Assembly (NCBI GenBank): GCA_016584305.1
Contig: JACEEZ010019797.1
Coordinates: forward strand, 1 to 64,000
Length of the DNA: 64,000 bases
Reading direction: 5' to 3'
DNA from: Chionoecetes opilio
Lineage: Eukaryota; Arthropoda; Malacostraca; Decapoda; Majidae
Each line of letters begins with the position of its first letter. Position 1 is the stretch's first letter. A program made the position numbers and the translations under genes. A model generated the notes under the pieces. The model saw only the letters and a list, made by a program, of their open reading frames with translations, was not told the origin of the DNA and searched no databases. This document shows, piece after piece, positions 1 through 9,763 of this stretch.

Positions 1-580
1 TCCCCTCTGCCAGCCTGAGGTACTGAAGAGTCGGCACACAACATGTCATGTTTGCCTTTTCTCTTCGGGGGGCTCCATGATCAACTACCTTCCAAACACC
101 AATCCCTGGTGACTTGCTGGTGACCTTAACAGTCTCTGAGTCACATCTCGCTCTGGTACCCCTACAGGTACATCCCTCGCATGTGCCCCTCCACTCACCC
201 ACTTGGACCTTCACGCCACACCTAAGAGAACATATCTCTATTCTGCTTCATCACAACGCTTTTCAATTCGTCACTTTACTTGCAAAGCTCATTTTCAGGT
301 CTTCGATCGCCTCCAGAATAGTCTTAAGCGCATTCCACACCCTTCACTACACTCTCCCTGACCCTTCTCCCTCCCTTCTACACACTAGTTTAAACCTCAG
401 CCTCTTCACTCTTACCACACTACCCTCTCAACCCCGCAGAAGCACAAACACCACTTCTCTCTCCGTCCACAACACTCTCCATCACAGAAGTAGCCATTCT
501 AATCTCGAGAGCTCAACCAGCACAACCTCACTCCACGGAGACGTCAGGTGAAATGAAATGAAATGAAACTCTTGCATATA
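1..580. other. unassigned region ending in a short AAATG tail
   Basis: The plus strand is CT/AC-rich and stays open as a frame at 114-551, but the translation is low-complexity Ser/Thr/Leu/His with no recognisable domain. The stretch ends with three to four copies of AAATG at about 551-567, like the simple tail of a retroelement. I infer the 3' end of an unidentified LINE or SINE. I see no gene. Confidence 0.3.
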
Positions 581-589
581 ATTAACTGG

Positions 590-1505
590 TGCAGGGCTCG
601 GCGAAGGTGCAGCTGGAAGACATCTTCGGTAGGTGTAAGAGATCGAGTGTCGCCTTTGATGTTACCAAAGAGATGGCTCGCCAGCGCACCAAATTACCAC
701 CAAAGTCACTCTTTTCATACAGTGACACCATGTATCGCCTAGCTGCTGTCACAACATCTTCCCTGAACATTCAGGCTTACTTCAGAGTACCGTATATGTA
801 CCAGGGCAGAAGGTCTGTCAGATCTGGCTGTCCGGCTACCAACACAGACGTGATATTGATGTGCATATACTAACTACATCACACGCCTGGCTGGCCTGGA
901 GGAGCTGTGGGTAAAGAAGATGGATATCTACCTATCTGCTCATGAAATTGCCGAAGCCTGGCTGTGAAGTATAGTTTGAAGCTCCAGATCTTACATCCAA
1001 CTCCTCAACACTACATACTGACTGGATGTGACACAGTGAGCTATCTCTACAGAAGAGGGGAAAAGGCGCCTACAAAATGCTGTTAACCATCTGACAGACT
1101 TCTGCCCCTGTGCATATATATACTCACAAGCAGGGCTCGGCAATTGCATGAGCAGATGGGTAGAAATACATCTTCTACACCCACAGCTCCTCCAAGCCAG
1201 CCAAGCGTGTGATGTAGTTAGTATATGCACATTGCACATCAATATCACGTCTGTGTTGGTAGAAACAGACAGATCTGACAAACCTTCTGCCCCTGTGCAT
1301 ATACGGTGACTCTGAAGTAGGCCTGAATGTTCAGGAAGATGTTGTGACAGCAGCTAGGCGATACATGGTGTCACTGTATGAAAAGAGTGACTTTGGTGGT
1401 ATTGGATGCGCTGCGAGCCCATCTCTTTGGTAACACAAAGGCGACATTCGGTGTCTTCAACCTACCGAAGATGTCTTCAGTGCACCTTCGCGAGTCCTGC
1501 ATCAG
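590..1505. repeat. fold-back inverted repeat (arms about 592-960 and 1140-1505)
   Basis: The left arm (from GCAGGGCTCGGCGAAGGTGC) reappears as its reverse complement in the right arm. Shared blocks include the stretch around AGATGTCTTC, the stretch around TTCAGGCCTACTTCAG, and the stretch around ATCAATATCACGTCTGTGTT. The spacer is about 180 bp and itself holds short copies of the arm ends. Open frames on both strands (589-873 plus, 991-1281 minus) are reflections of this symmetry and show no known domain. It may be a fold-back element or two copies of one repeat in opposite orientation. Confidence 0.7.
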
Positions 1506-1871
1506 TTTATTATATGCAAGAGAGCACACATTATTCAGCCAACCTACCTGCTCCCATGACTTGGCAGAGAGCTTGTGAATGGTAAATTGATGGCAACCAT
1601 GATGCTGAAGGAGGCAAAACATGCAGAGTTTAAACGTACCAAATATTGTCTCTGTAAAAAAAGCATGGTGCCGGGGATGCTACTTGTAGAGCCAACGTGA
1701 AGTGTGTCATCGTATGTCTCTGCACGGCGACGCCAACAAATGTCAAGGATTGAACTCACAATAAAAGAGTGATATGCATTACACATTTATAAACATAAGT
1801 AAATTCAGTGAATGTTGATTCATGTGATGTTGCAGAATTTTTTCTTTTCTATTTAAATAATAAAACTTCAT

Positions 1872-1899
1872 TATGCTACATATATATATCATATATATT

Positions 1900-1955
<56 letters not shown>
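1872..1955. repeat. (TA)n microsatellite
   Basis: A nearly pure TA dinucleotide run, slightly interrupted at its 5' side. The open frame at 1808-2029 across it is an artefact of the repeat. Confidence 0.95.
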
Positions 1956-1957
<2 letters not shown>

Positions 1958-1959
1958 TA

Positions 1960-2520
1960 TAATTATGATATGCGGATGTCTCTCAGAGTTTTGAGTTTAA
2001 GGGTAATAAAGTCACCACTGATCCATTGATTTCTGTTTTATTTCACTATATTTTCTATTGAGTAGCTATAATATTTGCTGAAAGCAATGATACATTGGGT
2101 GATGTCATAACTCGGGAATAGTTGCTTTCTAAAGAAAGATAAATGAAAATAACGAAAAAAAAAGAAAATAGGGGCGCCCTATGCATTAAATTATTATAAA
2201 TCATTGTGAACAGTTAAGTCAGTGTATTTCTCAACTTAATATGTGAACACAAGTGGTAGTGAAACGTGTTGGGGATTTATTGACGCATACATGAGGATTT
2301 TATGGAAAAAAAGCTTTTCACATTTTTCGATAAATAAACAAAGCCCGCATATACAAAAATAGCCACAATTTTTTTCGGCACCATTTCCGCCAGAGCAGAC
2401 CTCACATTCCACAGACCTTAATGTCCAAATTAATAGTAAAAACACAAAGAAAAAGTATAGCATGCCATGTCAGGTTCAACCCATTTTATTGAGCTTTTGA
2501 GCCTGTGGATCCCAGAATAC
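1960..2520. other. AT-rich intergenic DNA
   Basis: No domain-bearing frame, RNA gene or repeat structure is recognised between the TA microsatellite and the R1 repeat. Confidence 0.5.
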
Positions 2521-2527
2521 ATGTATT

Positions 2528-3207
2528 ACTAGCCGCAAAGCCGCCCTCCGGGCAGACTTTTTGGCTAGTCTTTTCGGCCCACCACCTGTGTTTGGTGGGC
2601 CGAAGGCCCACCCACCAAACACAGACTCTCCAGATAGCCCCTTCTAACTTTCCTGAAATCATGGATGTAGAAATGTATGTATTAACGCCAACCCATTCAC
2701 ATCACCCCCAACTCATTCAACTCACCATTACCCATCACCCCCCACCCATTCACACACCCATTACCCATCACAAACACACCCATTCATCACCCATTACCCA
2801 TCAGCCCCCACTATTCCCTCAAACATCACCCATCACCCCAACCCTCACCCCCCACCATTTCACTTCACCCATCACCCACACCCTATTACCATCACCCCAC
2901 CCATTCACCACCCATTACCGTCACCTACATCAAGGTTTCTCAATTCTCGCAACCCATTTTTTTCATTAATTCTCGCTAATAGGCTACTAATTTTTTTTTT
3001 TAATAAAAGTGATCGGACATTCATAAGTGGGCTTAAAACCTTCCCCTGGTAACCTGTTCCAAAACTGTGCCATATGATGGGATTCCGCCACGGGGAGCGG
3101 AACCTAAGAGCGACACAACAAAACACACACAAAAACACACACACACACACACACCACACACATACACACACACACGCAGACACACACACTTCGCTTATAT
3201 TATTATA
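2528..3207 (+). repeat. R1 repeat family, copy 1 (hairpin head, minisatellite, CA tail)
   Basis: The layout is shared with copies at 27286-27961 and 27963-28829. The head starts ACTAGCCGCAAAGCCGCCC and carries a GC-rich hairpin and a larger one (arms CTGTGTTTGGTGGGCC, about 2586-2624). Next comes a conserved block around CTCCAGATAGCC, then an array of roughly 25-bp CCCATTCACTCA/CCCATTACCCATCA units (2690-2925). A conserved 3' block with poly-A/T and GGGCTTAAAACCTTCCCC follows, then a CA run and the terminal motif TTCGCTTATATTATTATAG. It has no coding capacity. The class is unknown; constant ends and repeated copies imply a non-autonomous mobile element. Confidence 0.75.
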
Positions 3208-3429
3208 GATAATGATAAAAAAGTTTTTTTCCCCAAACAAATAGTAAATGAATACTGTCATGGGTGCATGATTTACCTTCATATATTGTGGGTGAAGTTG
3301 GTTGGCAACCGCACGCAAAATGACCCACATTGTTCATCCTATAATGCCTGTCACTTAGTGGGCTAAGAGGTGTCATATAGTTTAATATAACGGCAAAGCG
3401 TTTAGTGATGGTAGTATTTCTGGGCAGTG

Positions 3430-3880
3430 GTAAATGTGTTAAAGAGTAATGCATGCTCAAGGAGTTGATTCGTGAACAAAAGGCATGCAATAGGGTGTTG
3501 ATGGAGATCACTGAAAGTCTATACAGGTGACGTTGATCCTTCTTCTTCTCTTGTGACCTTTTTCGCTTAGTACATTTGTAGGTCCCCCTCCTTCCTCTCC
3601 TCCTTTCCTCTAGTGTTTGGGCGAAAACCACCACTCCGGAAGGCGGGTCACAAAACCGCCGTCTAACACCCGGTACCCATTCACTTCCGGGTAGACAGGG
3701 AAATCGAGTTTTTAAGGAAACTGCCCATCTATTTTTCCCCTCCGCCCGGGGATCGAACCCTGGACTTTTCGGTTGTGAAACGAAGGTGTTCCCTATATTA
3801 AGGAGTACCCAATCCAGCAGGGTGGCAACTGCAGCCGCCCTGAGGCTGACTGACCAGGGCGGAATTCACAAAAGTCTCCT
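3430..3880 (-). repeat. dispersed repeat with a tRNA-promoter-like B box
   Basis: On the minus strand GGGTTCGATCCC (complement of 3749-3760) fits an RNA polymerase III B box, as in tRNA-derived SINEs. I could not place a clean A box. Flanking blocks recur inverted at about 21590-21690: the GGCAACTGCAGCCGCCCTGA block near 3820, and the GGTGTTGATGGAGATCA block near 3493. That shows a dispersed repeat. Confidence 0.45.
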
Positions 3881-3898
3881 TCTAAATGCCCTTAGAGC

Positions 3899-4060
3899 AG
3901 TGGTTCTTTAAACCGGGGGTACCCGTACCCCTAGGAGGTACGAAATCTTAAACCTGGGGGTACGAGGGCATGCTGACCAATAAATATATCATATTTATAA
4001 GGAGGCTGGAATTATATATTTTTAATATTTGTTTGTCAACAATTATTGTCCTTAACCACT
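3899..4060 (+). mobile_element. hAT-like transposon end (fragment)
   Basis: The sequence opens with CAGTGGTTCTTTAAACCGGG followed by self-complementary GGGTACCCGTACCCC. This layout (CAGTGGTTCT, then a GGGGTAC palindrome) is familiar from termini of hAT non-autonomous elements. The opposite end was not located. Known from family memory, not from a search. Confidence 0.45.
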
Positions 4061-4099
4061 TGGAGTCAACGGTTCATCATTAAGTCATACTACAATTTC

Positions 4100-4275
4100 T
4101 TGTAAAATATATTAGGGACGTCATACGTCGTTTAAAATATATTAGTTACCCTCATTCGTCGTAAAATATATTAGTTACGTCATACGGTCGTAAAATATAT
4201 TTGTTACCGTCATACGTCGTAAAAATATTTGTTACCGTCATACGTCGTAAATATATTAGTTACCATCATACGTCG
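4100..4275 (+). repeat. minisatellite, about six 30-bp units
   Basis: Units carry AAAATATATTAGTTAC followed by GTCATACGTCGT, with one- to two-base variation. About six copies stand in tandem. Confidence 0.85.
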
Positions 4276-4670
4276 TTTTCTTTTTTACCGTTTTCGTACA
4301 TCGAGTTCTATTCGCGTGTGGTACGTGTCATGCGTCTTTGGCAGCAGGTTTGCCATATGGTATTTTCATTACCAAATTAGGGTAAACTTGGTAATGAAAA
4401 ATCTATCTGCTAATGATTCACATGATTTGGTATTGGACTTAAATTTGGTAATGAAAAGAACGAAAATTTGGTACAGAACAGAAACACTCCTAATTTCATT
4501 TCCTCAAAATTCTACTTTGCTGGGCTGAGATACATATTGTGTCCCGCACTAAAAGTGCATATAATACGGTCAGGGGCAGGACACAAGAATACGGACTTGT
4601 CAAGTACAAGTCAGTACGGCGTCGCAGAACCCTCCCTCGTACCCGCAAGGCGGCCAGATTTGGCTTGATA

Positions 4671-5065
4671 GTCGGGTCACTTGGGCGGAAAGAAGGCTTT
4701 CGCTTCACCTTTATGTGAAGGAAGTATTTTGAGGGTCTTATCCCGAAGCATTTTGTGCCGCTGATTCCCGAAACTCGTAGTGGGGTCCTCGTTAGCGGTA
4801 AGTTTTCCCGCGCATTTGCAATTTGGCAATTTTGGCAATAAAATTGGCAATTACATTGCAGAAATGAGAACCAGGACGCCCGTAGAACATCGTTTTGGGA
4901 CTAATGAGCTTATTAAGAGTGCATAAAATGTTATTGAGTCCTCCGTGGTTTGTATCTTTTCGGTACTGATCTATAATGGAATTAGAGAGATAAGTGGAAA
5001 AAAATTGGGGTAAAAAAATATAACTAGGAATTAATTTTGGCCTTAAAAGCCTGAGTTTCTTAACT
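4671..5065 (+). repeat. left terminal inverted repeat
   Basis: Reverse-complementary to 8010-8398, with moderate divergence and small indels. Matching continues to about 5060 (GAATTAATTTTGGCC against GAATAATTTTAGCC). Confidence 0.75.
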
Positions 5066-5416
5066 ATTAAATCTAATCTTAATTAGTAAAAAAAGTAAAA
5101 TCAAAACAATTGTTCTTAGGACACAATTTAATTAACGAATTTGTGCAAGGGTGGGGTACAATTATTGCGTAGAACAGGGTATTTCAACTGAAAAATGCTT
5201 AGGATAAGACCCTCAAAAATACTTTCCTTCACCTAAGGTGAAGCGAAAGGGAAGGCCCCTTTTTTTTTTCCCGCGCCGAAAGTGAAACCCGAAGTATTAA
5301 TCCACAACACAAAATTTTCACAACAAAAACGAAACCGAGGTCTCCCTCCGCGTATTTTTGGAAAATAACAATTAGAAACACAAAAAAAATCCCTTACTTG
5401 GCCGATAGCGAGCCGT

Positions 5417-7680
5417 TCACGGAAGTTGAAAAAAATCGAATATTCTAGTCGTCCCTACGCCATCGAAGTCGCCTCCATGACCAATCTTCCTCGTCGTTGA
5501 TGCAGCATCTCGTGGGAGCAATCGCAAAGCCTCCGAACAAGGAGTCCTGCAGGCGTTGACCCGCGGGCAGCGAATTGGTCGAGCAGTTTCGTCTGCATCC
5601 CGCACTGCCTCCCATCCATGATACTTTGGGCGGGGCGGGAGGCAGGTGGAAGGGATAGGCGCCCAGGTTTGGGTCCGTAGCCGTACTTGGTCGGGGCTCG
5701 AGGGGTCACCATCTCCTTCCTTCACAGAGCCCCTCCCAGACGACGGCCTGTAGCCTGGGGCTCGCAAATAAATGTGCTGGGTGGTGGCGTTGACTGTCGG
5801 AAGGGGCCAGTGCCTGCTCCAACCCTTCTTTTTTTTCCTTTCTGAAGTGCCGTCCACCTCGCCTGCGGCAGAGAGCAGTAATACTCCGTAAATTCTGCTC
5901 ACGAATCGAACAGCAACGTCCCCCGGCTCTCTTGCGTCAGCCGGACCAGGGCTTCGGATTTGTACCCAAAGCGTCGGGGGGAGGTTTGCCTGTTTCCGGC
6001 CGGCCTGGAAACAACCAGGCCAAGCTTGCAACTTGCCTTTCCTTGACGATGGGCGTCAAGTGTGTCGCAACCAGTCCAGAGCATGGAAGGACGTGATTCA
6101 CCTCCGCGTGAAGCCAGTTCATCGTGGATGAGGCTGAACGTTGAAAGTCGTCTTGGCCAAAGCTGGAGACCAACGTGTTGGGAGGTATCTGGGGGAAGTG
6201 TCGGAGGAGGGGACGAGGACGTCAGTGTCCGGAAAACTAACGGTTGCCAGCTTTCCCACATCATTTTGTCGAGCATTGGAGAGATGATATATCAGCTGAG
6301 TGTCCGCTTCCCTCTTGTTCGGAAGCGAACTTGGGCTCGTCCCGGTCCAGAAGTTTCCACGGCTTTGTTAGCGCCACGCGCAAGACGACGCGTAATTCCC
6401 CCCCATGAATTGGTGCTGGATTGGGAGGCATGAGAGAGGTCATAAGCAGTCTTGTTGCTTTTGGTGGGACAAGATGTTAGCCATGGTCTTCCAGCTTTTT
6501 GATCCTCGTTGCTGCTTTGGATGTCGATATCGTATCCCTCACCTCGGTCTCGCTGTTCCCCCGTCGTCTTGTCCTTTTGGAGGGACGCGCCGATGTCGTA
6601 CTGTCCCAAAGACAAGGTGCACCTTCCCTCCGTAGCCAACACCCAGCTGGTGCAACTCTCTGCAGGAGGGATCCAACAGGTCCCTTAAAGTTTGCTGAGC
6701 CGAAACGGGATGCTGCTGAAGGATAGCCTCCCGTCGAGGACAGCACCCGAGAGGATGAAGCGGGTTTTTTGCGAGGGCCGTGGAGGGACCGCCGCGTTCA
6801 TCTTCTCCAGAACCCTGAGAAGGGCCCTTTTTTTGTCGTGACCCCGGGGTGCCTTGGTCGTCAAAAGAGGGCAAATAGGGAACAGGGAGAGCTCATAGTT
6901 GGAAGATGATGGTGGCGACGGTCCAGACTGCTGTCGCGTTGGAGGGCGAGCACCAGGCGGCCAGTGAAGTCTGAGAAGCCCGTGACAATCACCTGCTTCC
7001 CTCCGATTGAAACTTTGGCTTTCCCTTGCCCCAGCGTTTTGAATGTATTGGTAGGCTGACGAATGCAGGACCTCCCATGGAAATTTGCTGGCGCAGTCCT
7101 GATCCTTCGCCTCTTCGTACTTCAAGAGAGCTTCTTGCCGTCTCCTCGATTCTTGTCAGTGTGCGTCCACCATCTTAATCTGGAAACAACCTTGCAGGAA
7201 AGGAACCTGGTGATTGGGCTTTCTCGCGAGTGAAGGGTTTATGCTGGCAAGAAGACCAGCAACACTCTTTGGTCATCTCGTGTGTCCTTCTTCGTGACCG
7301 CTGTGCTGTCCTTGTGGTGCTTTGATGCCGGCTAGCAGAACTTCCTTCCGATGATTTGGCCTGATTGCCCAAGGAGTTTCGTCCTTTGGATCAAAAAGGA
7401 AAGAACTTGGTCCTCGTCGAGGGATTTTTTCGGTGATCCTACAAGCCCAACCGTTCCCACCTTTCAGAGTCCGTTCACCTGTTTCCAAGGCATGGTCGCA
7501 GCCCAAGGACGTGAAAGGTACCAACGACTTAACGGACGACCCAAGTGTTTCTTGTGATTTGAGCAATGCACTGTCGGTGCCACGCCAATCGTACTCCCCT
7601 TCTAGAGGAGACCTCCTGTGGGCCTCTAATACGAATTCGCCCTTTTCGAAGCCCACTTGGCACATACTCCAGAACATCCT
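5417..7680 (-). pseudogene. decayed transposon protein with an SFPDTDVLV motif, related to a recurrent invertebrate uncharacterised family
   Basis: No single frame is open, but minus-strand fragments line up in the order of a family I recall from arthropod and cnidarian genomes. KGEFV is followed by PFTSLGCDHALE (about 7490-7530), then FGQYDIGASL (about 6580-6610, in two frames), then DRDEPKFASEQE (about 6305-6345). SFPDTDVLV is intact on the complement of 6209-6235. GCDT..HRQGKASC follows (about 6030-6072), then LGTNPKPW and RIYGV (about 5890). A Cys-bearing tail lies near 5500-5600. The E-A-D, S-P-D-T-D and G-C-D-T acidic motifs recall FEN1/XPG-type nucleases; that is inference. Multiple frameshifts make it non-functional as written. 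It lies wholly inside the 4671-8398 element, so it is probably that element's own protein. The family assignment is moderately sure, the biochemical role unsure. Confidence 0.55.
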
Positions 7681-8009
7681 CCTTGGCGTCCTAAGGTCGG
7701 AAGGAGAACCACATCTCCGTTAGTTGCACCGCAAATGACACACGATTTCATTTGCGAGACCTGGGAAAGGAAAATGTGCCGATATAATAAAACTGAATTT
7801 ATTTTATTTAACGGGTTTTATAGCTAATTTCTAAAATTATATCCAATGAAATTTTACATTTATTTGCGAATTTCATTACCGTAATGTCATAAATCGACCA
7901 TGGAGGGACAGTCAGAGAAAAGTTTTACCATTTTCTATTAATCACGACGGTAGTGCCTTTATGAGAACAGATACAGCAGAACCTTTCATGACTTTTGATG
8001 TAAATTAGG

Positions 8010-8398
8010 CTAAAATTATTCCTTTTATAATTTTTTTTTCCATTTTTTTTTTTTTTCCACTTATCTCTAATTTCCATTGTAGTCAGTAAATGGCGACAGA
8101 TACAACCCGAAGTAACTAAATAACATTTTATGCACTCTTAATAAGCTTCAATTTGAGTCCAAAACACGAGGTCTCCTTCTACGACGTCCTGTTCCTCATT
8201 CTACACTTTGTAATTGCCATTTTTATTGCCAAATTGGCCAAATTGCAAATTTGCGGCCGAAAAACTTTACCGCTAACGAAGTGACCCAACTAAATACTAC
8301 GATTTTCGGATTCAGCGGCACAAATGCTTAGCTGATACGACCCTCAAAATACTTCCTTCACACTAATGTGAAAGCGAATCGGCCCTAAGTGACCCTAC
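8010..8398 (-). repeat. right terminal inverted repeat
   Basis: The inverted partner of 4671-5065. The outermost bases CCCTAC end at 8398 and are followed by TA. Confidence 0.75.
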
Positions 8399-8639
8399 TA
8401 ATGAGCTCTTGACTGTGAATTTGTCACATGTCCAAGAGGAAGCTTCTTATGAATCGGTCGTATGTATTCAAACACTTAACCATGCCGAACATACTACTCT
8501 TATTCTTATTATACTTTTATTTCTGACCGGGGTACGAGACAAATTTATGAGATCTCAAAGGGTAAACAAAGCACTAAAAAGGTTAAGAACAACGTGCCTT
8601 AGAGTGACCGTTTCGCAATGATCAGCAAAAAGTAGCACT

Positions 8640-8870
8640 CATTGAGATGCTTTAAGCTCAGCTTTCACCGGCTTTTTCACTCAGAGGAGAAATTTGCATG
8701 CAGAACAAATAGTCACGCCCAGCCCGATGACAGTCCAGCCACATTAACATGTACAGATGGACCAACACCAGCCAATCCAGCGATTCGCCGAAAGCTATCA
8801 GCTGTTATTTTTGTAAATAGACAAGATAAAACAGCAGTAGAATCACGCCTATATAGGTACCTCTATAGTG
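8640..8870 (+). repeat. dispersed repeat, partial copy (inverted relative to 20000-20182)
   Basis: The block around AATTTGCATGCAGAACAAAT, then AGTCACGCC, CAGCCAATC, TATCAGCTG and GACAAGATAAA, is found inverted at 20000-20182. Both copies lie just outside the arms of the 9764-19988 inverted duplication, so they may be part of it. No gene is seen between 8400 and 8640. Confidence 0.65.
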
Positions 8871-8899
8871 TACTAGTAGTTGGTCTTTAGTACTCAACA

Positions 8900-9284
8900 G
8901 GGTTGTTCATCCACTGATTTGTAGAGGGTCCTAGTCACCTAGTGGATCCCTAAACCTTCTCTCTCTTCTCAGAGTCAACGGGTCAACCCGGGTTCCAAGT
9001 TTTTCCCAAAACAAAAACAGCTCCATAAAACCCTCTCTCTCTCTCTTTTTCTCTCGCTCGCTTTCGGGCTCCCACTAAGCCTCTCAGCCGCGGCGGATCT
9101 TCAGCTTCTATTTTTCAGATATTTCGGTCATTTTTATGGATAATATCATATCTCAAAACATTTTGTGGCTACTTTGAAACTACTTGTGGAAGTGGTTTGG
9201 AAGAGTATATATAATGACTAAATACATAATTTAACCATTCCCGTTGGGTAAATAGAGCTGATAAATAGAGATGAAAGGTAGTGC
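8900..9284. other. unassigned, with a short CT-rich run
   Basis: Holds an imperfect CT run near 9033-9060. Nothing else is recognised. Confidence 0.5.
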
Positions 9285-9655
9285 CAATGCCACCTTTTGG
9301 GGAGGCAGTAGCAGAGTTGTTGAGCGTCACCCGGGTGGTGTTTCCTCGAAAACGCCGAGTTTTCGATCCCGAGTGAGACCCATAATATCCACTTAAAATC
9401 TTTCTGTCCGTTGAGTGGGTTCTAAGAACACCCACATGCTGCCCATTTAACGCTACCTTAGATTGCGAGTGTATCGGAGGACGACCCAGGGGGCTGCATG
9501 AGCCTCTATTACGGCCGTCCACTATAAAAAGTCCTGGCTTGCGCCACCACGGTGGCGAGGGCCAACCATCACAGCCCTCAAGAAGTGAAACCTCCGAGGG
9601 TTTACAATCCACCCCTGGGTGGAGGGTCACTTGCCTAAAGCGCTATAAGAGGAAG
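9285..9655 (+). mobile_element. tRNA-derived SINE candidate
   Basis: GCAGTAGCAGAGTTGTTGAG resembles an A-box region. About 40 bp downstream GTTTTCGATCCCGAG resembles a B box, which is tRNA-like spacing. A non-tRNA body with CTGTCCGTTGAGTGGG, CCACCACGGTGGCG and GAAGGCCAGGATGG follows. The open minus frame at 9169-9630 has no domain and is incidental. No clear tail or target duplication was found. Confidence 0.5.
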
Positions 9656-9763
9656 GCCAGGATGGTAAAACAAAAAACCTTTAATATTAGTAACCTTTGG
9701 GGACACTGAAAAGACCTTTCATGTTTGTGCCTCTCCTATAGCGATCAGAGAAGAGTTTTGAGT

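Larger units (their letters stand above)
4671..8398 (-). mobile_element. 3.7 kb DNA transposon with long terminal inverted repeats
   Basis: The left end (GTCGGGTCACTT, 4671) and the right end (complement begins GTAGGGTCACTTAGGGC, 8398) pair as inverted repeats over roughly 390 bp. They share TGTGAAGGAAGTATTTTGAG, TTGTGCCGCTGA, CGTTAGCGGTAA, TTATTAAGAGTGCATAAAAT and GAGATAAGTGGAAAAA. TA lies directly outside both ends (4669-4670, 8399-8400) and may be the target duplication. A second inverted copy of the terminal motif sits internally at 5204-5255, so 4680-5255 is itself a MITE-like fold-back. The GC-rich interior carries a decayed minus-strand gene. The superfamily is not settled; the protein family it carries recurs in invertebrate genomes. 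Confidence 0.7.

Noticed and set aside
114..551. Open frame of 145 codons
   Set aside because: Low-complexity composition, no domain, no promoter or splice context.
2505..2969. Open frame of 154 codons rich in His/Pro/Thr
   Set aside because: Translation of the R1 minisatellite with no stop in one frame; same effect at 27319-27723 and 28330-28629.
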